Part shown: in pieces, positions 25,739-34,967 of the stretch
Position numbering within the stretch: position 1 is the stretch's first letter
Layout of the letters: every line of letters starts with the position of its first letter
Source of the DNA: an uncultured Acetobacteroides sp.
GTDB taxonomy: Bacteria > Bacteroidota > Bacteroidia > Bacteroidales > ZOR0009
Direction: 5' to 3'
Assembly: GCF_963678165.1 (NCBI RefSeq)
Contig: NZ_OY782755.1
Span: forward strand, 930,001-994,000
Length of the DNA stretch: 64,000 nucleotides
Notes under the pieces: model-generated
What the model was told of the DNA's origin: nothing
Database searches by the model: none
Seen by the model: the letters and a program-made list of their open reading frames with translations, nothing else
Translations under genes and position numbers: made by a program

Positions 25739-26770
25739 ATGAAGAAGTTGGTTTTACTATCCGTAATGGCAATTGCTATTATCGGGGTGGGGTGCCATAA
25801 AAGTAAGACGGGAGCTCCTCAAGCTGCCGATGTAAAGCCTGCCGAAAAGGCTGTGGATGTAAAAATCCTTCGATTTGATAAAGATCTGGCTTCGCTGAAT
25901 GTAAATAATCTTGCGCCATCTATCCCAATCCTCAAAAAAAAGTACGGAAGCTTTATCGACTTATACTCCGATGGCATTCTCGGTATAGGAAAGACTTCTG
26001 ATCCTGAATATTTAAAGGGGCTACATGCTTTTCTGACCTATCCGGTTGTTCGCGAAGCCTTCTCTGCAAGCTCAAAAGCCTTTACTCCCGAGGTAATCTC
26101 ATCCATCGAAAAAGAGCTCTCTGCCGCATTTACCCTCTACCAGGGAACATTTCCAAACAAAACAATCCCCCATATCTTTTTCACCTACGTTGCCGGATTC
26201 AACCAGTCTGTAATGCTTACTGATGATGCGTTGGGTATTGGTCTCGACAAGTATTTAGGTGCTAAGTACGTCAACTATCCCAATATGGGCTTCCCCCGCT
26301 ATCTTACGGCTAAGATGGTTAAGGAAAGAATTCCGGTTGATGTTATTTATGCTTGGGCAAATAGCGATTTCCCCATCCGCAAGGAGAGCGAGCCTTTGCT
26401 GTCGCACATTGTTTATCAGGGCAAATTGATGTACCTGGTTAGCCAAATGCTTCCTAATGCAACCGATACGCTAGTGTTCGGCTTCACTAAAAAGCAGATG
26501 AAATGGTGTACGAAAAACGAAAAGATGATGTGGAATTATCTGGTAGGTCAAAGCCTACTTTTCAACTCCGAAGGTTTTGTTCGAACCAAGTTTATTGATG
26601 AAGCCCCCTTTACCAATGTCTTCGCTGCCGAATCTCCAGGTAGGGCTGCCGTTTGGTTAGGCTTTAGAATAGTATCAGATTATATGCGCAATACCAAGTC
26701 GACCTTAGCCGATTTGATGAAGGAAAACGACTTTCAAAAGATCCTTACTGCTGCTAAGTATAGACCGTAG
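25739..26770 (+). CDS. gldB: GldB-family lipoprotein
   Basis: The protein of about 343 residues has a lipoprotein signal (IAIIGVGC, Cys19) and the GldB pattern: ILRFDKDLASLN near the start, a helical middle (IPHIFFTYVAGFNQSVMLTDDALGIGLDKYLG) and MVKERIPVDVIYAW. GldB is needed for gliding in Flavobacteria but is conserved in many non-gliding Bacteroidota, where its task in the envelope is not clear. The start at 25739 is fixed by the lipoprotein signal and the promoter. fhs follows 36 bases later with no terminator between. Confidence 0.8.
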   Translation: MKKLVLLSVMAIAIIGVGCHKSKTGAPQAADVKPAEKAVDVKILRFDKDLASLNVNNLAPSIPILKKKYGSFIDLYSDGILGIGKTSDPEYLKGLHAFLTYPVVREAFSASSKAFTPEVISSIEKELSAAFTLYQGTFPNKTIPHIFFTYVAGFNQSVMLTDDALGIGLDKYLGAKYVNYPNMGFPRYLTAKMVKERIPVDVIYAWANSDFPIRKESEPLLSHIVYQGKLMYLVSQMLPNATDTLVFGFTKKQMKWCTKNEKMMWNYLVGQSLLFNSEGFVRTKFIDEAPFTNVFAAESPGRAAVWLGFRIVSDYMRNTKSTLADLMKENDFQKILTAAKYRP

Positions 26771-26806
26771 CAAAGTTGGTTACGTTAGATAATTTTTAAT
26801 AGCATA

Positions 26807-28477
26807 ATGAAGAGAGACATTGAAATTGCCCAGGAGGCAGCAATTAAGCCTATTGTAGAGATTGCAGCAACGCTTAATGTGCCAGCCGACGATCTTGAAC
26901 TTTACGGAAAGTATAAAGCGAAGCTTCCTCTTAGCTTGATCGATGAGAATAAGGTAAAGAAGGCGAAGCTGATTCTTGTTTCTGCCATCTCACCAACTCC
27001 TGCCGGAGAAGGGAAAACAACCACCTCTATTGGTTTGGCAATGGCTATGAACAAGATTGGAAAGCAAACCACCGTAGTGCTACGTGAACCTTCGCTTGGA
27101 CCTGTCTTTGGGATAAAAGGAGGTGCCACTGGAGGGGGATTTTCTCAGGTTCTTCCTATGGAAGATATTAACCTGCACTTTACAGGTGATTTTTCAGCCG
27201 TTGAAAAGGCGCACAACCTGCTTGCTGCATTAATCGACAACAATCTGCAAAGCAAGAAGCATAATCTTAATCTCGACCCACGAACCATTGCATGGAAGCG
27301 CGTAATGGATATGAACGACCGCGCTCTTCGTAATATCGTAATAGGATTGGGAGGTACTGCAAATGGTGTTCCTCGCGAAACAGGATTCGATATTACTGCT
27401 GCGTCGGAGATTATGGCTATTCTTTGCCTCTCTAAGAATATTGCCGATCTAAAAGAAAAGTTGGGCAACATTTTTGTGGGATTTACCTTTGATGGCAAGG
27501 CAATTTACGCTCGCGATCTTAATGCTCAAGGAGCAATGGCTACTCTTCTAAAGGATGCCATTAAGCCTAACCTCGTTCAAACTCTCGAAGGAACACCTGC
27601 AATTATTCATGGTGGACCTTTTGCTAATATTGCCCAAGGAACCAATACCGTTGTGGCTACTAAAATGGGAATGTCTTTATCCGATTATGTTGTTACTGAG
27701 GCTGGTTTCGGTTTCGATTTGGGTGGCGAAAAATTCCTTGACATCAAATGCAAGTATGCAGGGCTATCGCCTGCTGTAATTGTTCTAGTTGCAACTACCC
27801 GTGCGCTAAAGTATCACGGTGGCGCGCCTCTTAAGGAAGTCGGTAACTCGAATATTGAAGCGCTGAAGAAAGGTCTTGAGAACCTCGAAAAACATATCGA
27901 GAATGCCAAACTCTTCAACGTAACTCCTGTTGTTGCCATCAATAAGTTTACCAACGATACGCCAGAAGATATGGCTGCTATTGTAGAGGTTTGCAAGCGT
28001 CATGGTGTAATGGCTTACGAGGCTAACGTATGGGCTGAGGGTGGAAATGGTGCTTTGGAGTTGGCAGAGGCTGTTGTTAAGATTGCTGATACAAGCGATG
28101 CACAGTTTAAACCTCTTTACGATTGGAATGAGAGCATCGAAAAGAAGATCTCTACAATCGCTAACAGTATTTACGGGGCTGATGGTGTCGATTATCAACC
28201 TAAAGCAAAGGCTGCTCTCAAGAAGATTGTAAGTCTTGGATTGGAGCATCTTCCTGTTTGTGTGGCAAAGACACAAAAGTCTCTTTCCGATAATCCAAAT
28301 CTGTTAGGGCGTCCTAAAGAATTTACGATTACTGTTAGAGATATTGAAATAGCAGCAGGTGCAGGCTTCGTTGTCCCAATTACTGGCGAAATGATGCGTA
28401 TGCCTGGTTTGCCAGAGGAACCTGCATCAAACAATATCGATATTGATAACGAAAGTAACATAACTGGGCTGTTTTAG
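26807..28477 (+). CDS. fhs: Formate--tetrahydrofolate ligase
   Basis: The 556-residue cytoplasmic enzyme activates formate with ATP to 10-formyl-THF for one-carbon metabolism. The P-loop SPTPAGEGKTT lies near residue 65, followed by LREPSLGPVFGIKGGATGGG and, further on, TEAGFGFDLGGEKFLDIKC, all hallmarks of the family, and the length is normal. It probably shares a transcript with gldB. The presence of fhs suits an anaerobe supplying formyl units for purines or serine interconversion. Confidence 0.97.
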   Translation: MKRDIEIAQEAAIKPIVEIAATLNVPADDLELYGKYKAKLPLSLIDENKVKKAKLILVSAISPTPAGEGKTTTSIGLAMAMNKIGKQTTVVLREPSLGPVFGIKGGATGGGFSQVLPMEDINLHFTGDFSAVEKAHNLLAALIDNNLQSKKHNLNLDPRTIAWKRVMDMNDRALRNIVIGLGGTANGVPRETGFDITAASEIMAILCLSKNIADLKEKLGNIFVGFTFDGKAIYARDLNAQGAMATLLKDAIKPNLVQTLEGTPAIIHGGPFANIAQGTNTVVATKMGMSLSDYVVTEAGFGFDLGGEKFLDIKCKYAGLSPAVIVLVATTRALKYHGGAPLKEVGNSNIEALKKGLENLEKHIENAKLFNVTPVVAINKFTNDTPEDMAAIVEVCKRHGVMAYEANVWAEGGNGALELAEAVVKIADTSDAQFKPLYDWNESIEKKISTIANSIYGADGVDYQPKAKAALKKIVSLGLEHLPVCVAKTQKSLSDNPNLLGRPKEFTITVRDIEIAAGAGFVVPITGEMMRMPGLPEEPASNNIDIDNESNITGLF

Positions 28478-28565
28478 ATTACTGCAGTTTTGTGATATGT
28501 TGTTATAGATATTGCGATCTTGCTGAAAAAGTCTCTGTGAAAAACTAATTGTTATTACAATCCGT

Positions 28566-28573
28566 TATATTTG
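28566..28573 (+). promoter_or_regulatory. -7 element of the cysteine desulfidase promoter
   Basis: TATATTTG fits TAnnTTTG exactly and lies 39 bases before the start codon. A convincing -33 element at the right spacing was not seen. Confidence 0.5.
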
Positions 28574-28612
28574 GGACGATTTTAAATACGCTATATAACC
28601 TAAAAGAAGACC

Positions 28613-29905
28613 ATGGATATTGCCATTAAAGAGCGTCTTGTTTGTCTCTTAAAAACGGAGGTTGTACCCGCTCTTGGTTGTACCGAACCTATTGCGGTAT
28701 CGTTAGCCGTTGCAAAAGCACGCGAAGCATTGGGTAGTATTCCTGATGTCGTTGAAGTATTCGTTAGTCCCAATATTCTTAAGAATGGGATGGGTGTTGG
28801 AGTTCCTGGCACAGGAATGGTTGGTCTTCACATTGCGGCTGCTCTTGGCGCCCATTACGGTGATTCGGCGAAGCGGCTACAGCTGCTCGATGGCATAACT
28901 CCTGATATTGTGGAATTGGCAAAAAGTTTTGTTGGTTCAAAGAAGGTTACTATTGGTGTTAAGGACGGTATCGACAAGTTGTTTGTCGAAGTTGTTTGTA
29001 AGAAAGATGGTGATGAAGCAAGTGCCTACATTAAAGGCTGTCATAGCAACATTGTGCTGGTTAAGAGAAATGAGAAGATATTGGAAGGTTCTCTTGATGC
29101 TCTTACTCCATCAACAGGTTGTCCCTCTTCGGATGAGTCTAAGCCTGCGATAACCTTTAAGGATATCTACGAATATGCAACAACAACTCCCCTAGAGGAG
29201 ATCGACTTTATCCTCGAAGGGGGTGTGATGAATAAGCGTATTTCCGATGAGGGGTTGCGTGGCGATTATGGCTTAAAGGTGGGTAAGTGCATTAAGAACA
29301 GGGTCAATACCAACATGCTCAAGGATGATTTGCTTACCCATGCGCTAGCGGTTACTACTGCAGCTTCTGATGCGCGTATGGCTGGAAATCTTCTTCCTGC
29401 TATGAGCAATTCGGGGAGCGGAAATCAGGGGATAACCGTAATGCTCCCTGTTGTTGCTGCTGCCGAGAAGTTGAATTCTTCGCGCGAGGAGTTGGCACGG
29501 GCATTGGTTATTAGCAATCTGCTATCAATTCATATCAAGTCACAAATGGGGCGCCTTTCTGCTCTATGTGGTGTGTCTGTCGCTTCTGCAGCTGCCTCCT
29601 GCGGTATCGTTTACCTTTTTGGAGGTTCCTTTGACCAAATGACCTATGCCATCAAGAATATGATTGGCAACCTAACCGGAATGATTTGCGATGGGGCGAA
29701 GGTTGGATGCTCCTTAAAGGTGTCTTCTGGTGTTTCGGCTTGCATTAACTCGGCGCTGCTGGCTATTGATAATATCTGCATTCAGGATACCGATGGTATT
29801 ATAAACGAGGATGTGGAAGCCTCCATCGCTAATCTCGCGAAGATAGGTTCGGATGGCATGGTTGAAACAGACAAAATGATCCTCGATTTCATGCTGAAGA
29901 AATAG
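28613..29905 (+). CDS. L-cysteine desulfidase family protein (CyuA/UPF0597, serine dehydratase alpha-like)
   Basis: The 430-residue cytoplasmic protein matches the CyuA/YhaM family: PALGCTEPIAVSLA at the N-terminus, STGCPSS in the middle, and GSGNQG and MICDGAKVGCSLKVSSG in the C-terminal half, with the cysteines expected to hold an oxygen-sensitive [4Fe-4S] cluster. Members break L-cysteine into pyruvate, ammonia and sulfide without PLP. The product could feed pyruvate or iron-sulfur assembly and protects against excess cysteine. It has its own promoter and a strong terminator. Confidence 0.88.
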   Translation: MDIAIKERLVCLLKTEVVPALGCTEPIAVSLAVAKAREALGSIPDVVEVFVSPNILKNGMGVGVPGTGMVGLHIAAALGAHYGDSAKRLQLLDGITPDIVELAKSFVGSKKVTIGVKDGIDKLFVEVVCKKDGDEASAYIKGCHSNIVLVKRNEKILEGSLDALTPSTGCPSSDESKPAITFKDIYEYATTTPLEEIDFILEGGVMNKRISDEGLRGDYGLKVGKCIKNRVNTNMLKDDLLTHALAVTTAASDARMAGNLLPAMSNSGSGNQGITVMLPVVAAAEKLNSSREELARALVISNLLSIHIKSQMGRLSALCGVSVASAAASCGIVYLFGGSFDQMTYAIKNMIGNLTGMICDGAKVGCSLKVSSGVSACINSALLAIDNICIQDTDGIINEDVEASIANLAKIGSDGMVETDKMILDFMLKK

Positions 29906-29920
29906 GAAAATGGTTAATAG

Positions 29921-29956
29921 ATAGAAAAGGCTGCCGTTATTGGCAGCCTTTTCTAT
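29921..29956. terminator. Bidirectional terminator between convergent genes
   Basis: A perfect 15-bp stem, ATAGAAAAGGCTGCC with GGCAGCCTTTTCTAT, and loop GTTATT separate the cysteine desulfidase gene from the minus-strand gene at 29962. Runs of T or A lie inside the stem base on both sides. Confidence 0.85.
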
Positions 29957-29961
29957 GATCG

Positions 29962-30726
29962 TTATCTCATCTCTAAGAATTTTATGTGATCGATAAGCAG
30001 GTTTGGTCTGTTAAGGTCGCCTGCTTGGCAGTAGTAGTACTGGTGTTCGAGCTTTTTATTCCCGTTTACTATTGCACCTGCTGGTAATATTTGCCCGTTA
30101 TTCTTCAACTGTAGAATTTCATCTTTGGTAAGATACCCGGTGACTTCGAATTTGAAACAGGGCGCAAAAACAATCTTCTTTATCTGTTCCTTGTCGATCT
30201 CCTGATTCTTGGTTAGCTTGAAGTTCTCGAAGAGGTGAATTACCCCAGGCTTGATGCGGGTAAGCACGAAGTAGTCGTACTGGATTCGGTTTTTATGCCC
30301 ATTCCCGTAGCTGGCATCAGCATTCCAATATTCGGTGTCGAGCAGCAGCAGGTTGGAGTAGTAGGGAACTGCTTTTACCAACAGTCGCTTGTTGTGATTT
30401 ACGAGTAGCTCAAAGTTCTCGTACTTGTCGGTTTCCCATTCCTTCATCTTTTTAGGGTAACGTACAGATACCCCATTCATGTCGAGGTATTTCTTCATTC
30501 CGATTTCGCACAGTTTACCCCTGAAGGCTTTCGCAAAATCGGCTACGTTTTGCTGCTTGTGCGATCCCCAAAATAGCGATGTCAAGTTTTTCTTTTTACC
30601 AACCGTATGCGAAAAGGCGAATTCAAATGCTTCCTCTAATGCGCTTGTTAGAATAAAGTCGCTTTTAAAATCTTTTCCCTGTGTGGTGAGGTAAGATACT
30701 TCAATGTTTTCTAGTTCTTCTGTCAT
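29962..30726 (-). CDS. Unknown protein, possible PD-(D/E)XK restriction-endonuclease-like fold
   Basis: I do not recognise this 254-residue protein. The middle contains KLCEIGMKKYLDMNGVSVRY, then WETDKYENFELLV and NHNKRLLVKAV. This resembles the helix-Glu, Asp and x-x-K strand order of PD-(D/E)XK nucleases, but the Glu expected two residues before the Lys is missing (LVKA). There is no signal peptide or membrane segment. It is divergent from the ATPase-TOPRIM pair at 30901-32574, with 174 bp between, which is why a link to DNA processing or phage defence is suggested. This is an inference from pattern and position only. Confidence 0.4.
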   Translation of the reverse strand: MTEELENIEVSYLTTQGKDFKSDFILTSALEEAFEFAFSHTVGKKKNLTSLFWGSHKQQNVADFAKAFRGKLCEIGMKKYLDMNGVSVRYPKKMKEWETDKYENFELLVNHNKRLLVKAVPYYSNLLLLDTEYWNADASYGNGHKNRIQYDYFVLTRIKPGVIHLFENFKLTKNQEIDKEQIKKIVFAPCFKFEVTGYLTKDEILQLKNNGQILPAGAIVNGNKKLEHQYYYCQAGDLNRPNLLIDHIKFLEMR

Positions 30727-30869
30727 ATTAGCTGGTATTGGTACTGCTCTAAATGTAGCATAAACAATTCAGGAATCCGATTTTTTATCGCATTATTTTA
30801 ATGGTTTTCCTGCGAAATCTTTTCGAGGGGAAAATGTGCTTAAGCGCTACAATAGGGGACACAATTGGC

Positions 30870-30877
30870 TATCTTTG
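30870..30877 (+). promoter_or_regulatory. -7 element of the ATPase-TOPRIM operon
   Basis: TATCTTTG matches TAnnTTTG and lies 23 bases before the ATG at 30901; it overlaps the upstream in-frame ATG at 30865, ruling that start out. Confidence 0.6.
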
Positions 30878-30900
30878 TTAGAATCCAAAAATATGGTACT

Positions 30901-31932
30901 ATGCTTTCATCTCTTTTGGTAAAGAATTACAGATGCCTTAAATACTTGAAGGTCGACCAGTTTTCGCACGTTAACCTTATTACGGGCGAGAACAACACGG
31001 GGAAATCGACGCTGCTCGAAGCCATTTCGCTCTTTATTAGCCAGGGCGAGGTGGGGTGGATTTTTAAGCTGCTCTCGGAGCGAGGCGAGTACTACCGGTC
31101 AGAATCCGACAGCGATAGTACGAACTTCAACCTGAAGTCGCTATCGTCGCTGTTCTACGACCGGCAGGTTTTGGTTGACGACGAGGGTAGCAGCATCACC
31201 ATAACCACCAACGGAAGCGAGAATGAGGCGAGCAGCCTTACCCTTCGAATTGTTGAGATGGGGAGCCAGCATGCGCTCGGGCTCGAGGTGGTTAACGCTT
31301 CGCAGAAGGTGGTTATGCCGCTGTTTATCGATCATCCTTCGCGCTTCTACTGCAACATAGAGTCGCTGTTCCCTTTTCAGCTGGTAAGGACTAGCACCAA
31401 CTATAAGCTTAACGAGCAGCTTTGGGATAAGATCATCCTTACGGAGAAGGAGGACTTCACCATAGAGGCGCTTAAAATTGTCGATCCGAACATCGAGCGG
31501 TTGGCGTTTATCCAGATTGATGCCTCGGGGTACCGTAAGCCCGTCGTTAAGCTTAAGGGTAGAGATACCGTTATCCCGCTTTCGGGGATGGGTGACGGCA
31601 TTAACCGGGTGCTATCCATCATCCTTGCCTTGGTAAACTGCTCCAACGGCATTCTGCTTATCGATGAGTTTGAGAATGGGCTTCACCACCACGTTCAGCA
31701 TAAGCTGTGGGAGGTTATATTTAGCATGGCCAGCAAGCTGGGCATTCAGGTGTTTGCCACCACGCATAGCAACGACTGCATCTACACGTTCGAGCAGCTG
31801 CTCAACGACGATGTGCACATCAACGACGGGAAGCTCATCCGCCTCGATAATAGGGATGGAAAGATTGTTCAGGTAGAGTTTGACCCCGAGGAGATGCGCA
31901 TTGCCACCGAGCAGCGCATTAACCTCCGATAA
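30901..31932 (+). CDS. AAA family (OLD-like, SMC-related) ATPase
   Basis: The 343-residue protein has the P-loop GENNTGKSTLLEAI at about residue 27, a signature-like LSGMGDGINR, Walker B ILLIDEFENGLHH and the switch TTHS. Length and order match AAA_15/AAA_21 ATPases of the OLD class that lack a fused TOPRIM domain. The TOPRIM protein is encoded 15 bases downstream, so the pair is a split OLD-like enzyme. Such pairs usually sense or cut DNA in anti-phage or plasmid-interference systems. The FEQLLND and FDPEEMRIATEQ segments near the end are typical of family members. Confidence 0.85.
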   Translation: MLSSLLVKNYRCLKYLKVDQFSHVNLITGENNTGKSTLLEAISLFISQGEVGWIFKLLSERGEYYRSESDSDSTNFNLKSLSSLFYDRQVLVDDEGSSITITTNGSENEASSLTLRIVEMGSQHALGLEVVNASQKVVMPLFIDHPSRFYCNIESLFPFQLVRTSTNYKLNEQLWDKIILTEKEDFTIEALKIVDPNIERLAFIQIDASGYRKPVVKLKGRDTVIPLSGMGDGINRVLSIILALVNCSNGILLIDEFENGLHHHVQHKLWEVIFSMASKLGIQVFATTHSNDCIYTFEQLLNDDVHINDGKLIRLDNRDGKIVQVEFDPEEMRIATEQRINLR

Positions 31933-31947
31933 ATTGAGGCTGTAGGT

Positions 31948-32574
31948 ATGGATATAAGGGCAAAGGCAAGCAGAAAGCTGCTCGTTGAGGGAAGCGACGA
32001 CCAGCACGTTATCTTGGCGTTGTGCAGCCGGCACAAGCTGCCGGTTACGTTTGATGTGGTAGACAACCGTGGCGTAACCAACCTCCTTAAAAGCATAAGC
32101 GTTTGGCTAAAGACCTCGTCGTTGGAAACGCTGGGGATGATCCTTGATGCCGACGAGCAGGTGGAGAAGCGCTGGCACGAGGTGAAGGGGCGCTTGGAGC
32201 AGGCGGGGTATCACCTCCCCGACCATTCGGTGAGGGGCGGCACCATCCTGCGCCAGCCGGGGCTGCCGGTGGTTGGCATTTGGCTGATGCCCGACAATAT
32301 CTCCAGCGGCATGCTCGAGGATTTTCTAAAGTACCTGATTCCCGAAGGCGACCTGCTGCTGCCCGAGGCCGAGCGCACCCTCGACCGGCTGGAGCTGGAG
32401 CGCATCAACGGCTACAAGCACGTGCATCGGGCAAAATCGCTGCTGCACACCTGGCTGGCGTGGCAGGACAGCCCCGGCATGCCCATCGGCGTTGCCATTA
32501 CGCACAGCTACCTCGATACCAACTCCGACCTCGGCTACGAGTTTGTGGAGTGGCTGCGGGAGTTGTTTGGATAG
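31948..32574 (+). CDS. TOPRIM-like DUF3226 protein, partner of the ATPase
   Basis: The 208-residue protein begins like a TOPRIM domain: KLLVEGSDDQHVI carries the catalytic-type Glu14 and an acidic pair, and GMILDADEQVEKR supplies the second acidic motif (DAD). Later residues (WLMPDNISSGMLEDFL) match DUF3226 proteins. With the preceding ATPase it would form a nicking or cleaving nuclease controlled by ATP. The 3' half is strongly GC-rich compared with the genes at the window ends. It ends just before a palindrome and a terminator. Confidence 0.8.
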   Translation: MDIRAKASRKLLVEGSDDQHVILALCSRHKLPVTFDVVDNRGVTNLLKSISVWLKTSSLETLGMILDADEQVEKRWHEVKGRLEQAGYHLPDHSVRGGTILRQPGLPVVGIWLMPDNISSGMLEDFLKYLIPEGDLLLPEAERTLDRLELERINGYKHVHRAKSLLHTWLAWQDSPGMPIGVAITHSYLDTNSDLGYEFVEWLRELFG

Positions 32575-32588
32575 GATGAATACGAAAA

Positions 32589-32623
32589 TACCCCTGACAG
32601 GGTTTTAAACCCTGTCAGGGGTA
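32589..32623. repeat. Perfect 17-bp inverted repeat
   Basis: TACCCCTGACAGGGTTT and its exact reverse complement flank a single T. The same kind of CCTGACAGGG palindrome occurs as a dispersed repeat in other Bacteroidota to my knowledge. It is followed by a separate terminator, so it is not needed for termination here. Confidence 0.75.
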
Positions 32624-32633
32624 GGTGCAAATA

Positions 32634-32664
32634 AAAGAGAGGTTCTATTTTAGAACCTCTCTTT
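32634..32664. terminator. Bidirectional terminator between the TOPRIM gene and ahcY
   Basis: Fourteen-base arms AAAGAGAGGTTCTA and TAGAACCTCTCTTT pair perfectly around TTT in the gap between convergent genes. Confidence 0.85.
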
Positions 32665-32685
32665 GCTTATGTTGCAGCTTCTTTT

Positions 32686-34107
<1,422 letters not shown>

Positions 34108-34356
34108 GCGGGTAAATTTTTGCGCTAAGGTAGCGATTTATGGTTAATTGGGTGCTGCGTTGTTTGATGTTACGTTAACGTCTGCTCGATCTTAGGTACG
34201 GCCATTGGGCTATGCGGGGTTCGGCCTCTCCGGGCTGTCGGCGGGGTAGAACCATTAGGGCCTGTTGCGCTTCCCGATTTCATCGGCGGGTGCAAGGGCA
34301 GGGCGACTTCCGTGCTTAGCTTGGCCGCGATGACAAGAGCCCATAGCCATGCGAGG

Positions 34357-34482
34357 AAGCCTCTTCCGAACGTTGGGAAATGATTTCCTGAAGCGGGGAA
34401 GCCTCTTCCGAATGTTGGGAAATGGTTTCCTGAAGCGGAGAAGTCGCTTCCGAACGTCAGAAGATGATTTTCTGAAGCGGGG
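34357..34482. repeat. Three 42-bp tandem repeats
   Basis: Units start at 34357, 34399 and 34441, each 42 bases (AAGCCTCTTCCGAAC... to ...CTGAAGCGGGG) and about 80-95% alike, with a partial fourth. Both strands stay open across the repeats and would encode 14-residue repeats such as RGSLFRTLGNDFLK, but no start or ribosome-binding site is convincing. The gap 34108-34356 holds nothing else I recognise. Confidence 0.8.
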
Positions 34483-34500
34483 AATCGCTTTAGGGGAAAA

Positions 34501-34534
34501 TAAAAGAGGCATCCTGAAAAGGATGCCTCTTTTA
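34501..34534 (-). terminator. Terminator of trxA
   Basis: A 14-bp perfect stem TAAAAGAGGCATCC / GGATGCCTCTTTTA with loop TGAAAA lies 17 bases after the trxA stop; on the minus strand it continues TTTTCCCC. Confidence 0.85.
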
Positions 34535-34550
34535 TTGGTGGTCACAGCGG

Positions 34551-34868
34551 CTAGAGCAGCGCGTTGAGCTTCTCAACCAGCTTAGCCTTTGGAACGGCGC
34601 CCACCTGCTTGTCCTTCACCTCGCCGTTTACGATGAACAGCACGGTGGGGATGTTGCGGATGCCGTACTTGGTGGCAATGGCGTTGCAGTCGTCAACGTT
34701 TACCTTGCCGATAACGGCCTTGCCGTCGAACTCGCCGTGCATCTCCTCGATGATGGGGGTGAGCATGCGGCATGGCCCGCACCATTCTGCCCAAAAGTCT
34801 AGTACTACAGGCTTGTCGGCCTTAGCTACCAATTCCTCGAAGTTCCCTTCGTTAATTTCTAGTGCCAT
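34551..34868 (-). CDS. trxA: Thioredoxin
   Basis: This 105-residue thioredoxin has the active-site WCGPCRM motif near residue 28, the buried Asp before it (VVLDFWAEWCGPC) and the cis-Pro segment IRNIPTVLFIVNGE. It reduces protein disulfides in the cytoplasm with electrons from thioredoxin reductase. The ATG at 34868 gives the usual family length; the longer frame to 34913 adds unrelated residues. It lies 99 bases downstream of dnaE. Confidence 0.95.
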   Translation of the reverse strand: MALEINEGNFEELVAKADKPVVLDFWAEWCGPCRMLTPIIEEMHGEFDGKAVIGKVNVDDCNAIATKYGIRNIPTVLFIVNGEVKDKQVGAVPKAKLVEKLNALL

Positions 34869-34967
34869 ATGGAGTTGTTTTAATTGTTTTCGTCCGTGAT
34901 GCAAAAGTATCAAATTGCGGTAAACGATGCTTCGTAAGCGCCGAAATATTGCGTCTATATAGCGCGG

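Noticed and set aside
34255-34545. 96-residue minus-strand reading frame with Arg-rich 14-residue repeats
   Set aside because: It is the translation of the 42-bp tandem repeat, crosses the trxA terminator hairpin and has no ribosome-binding site.
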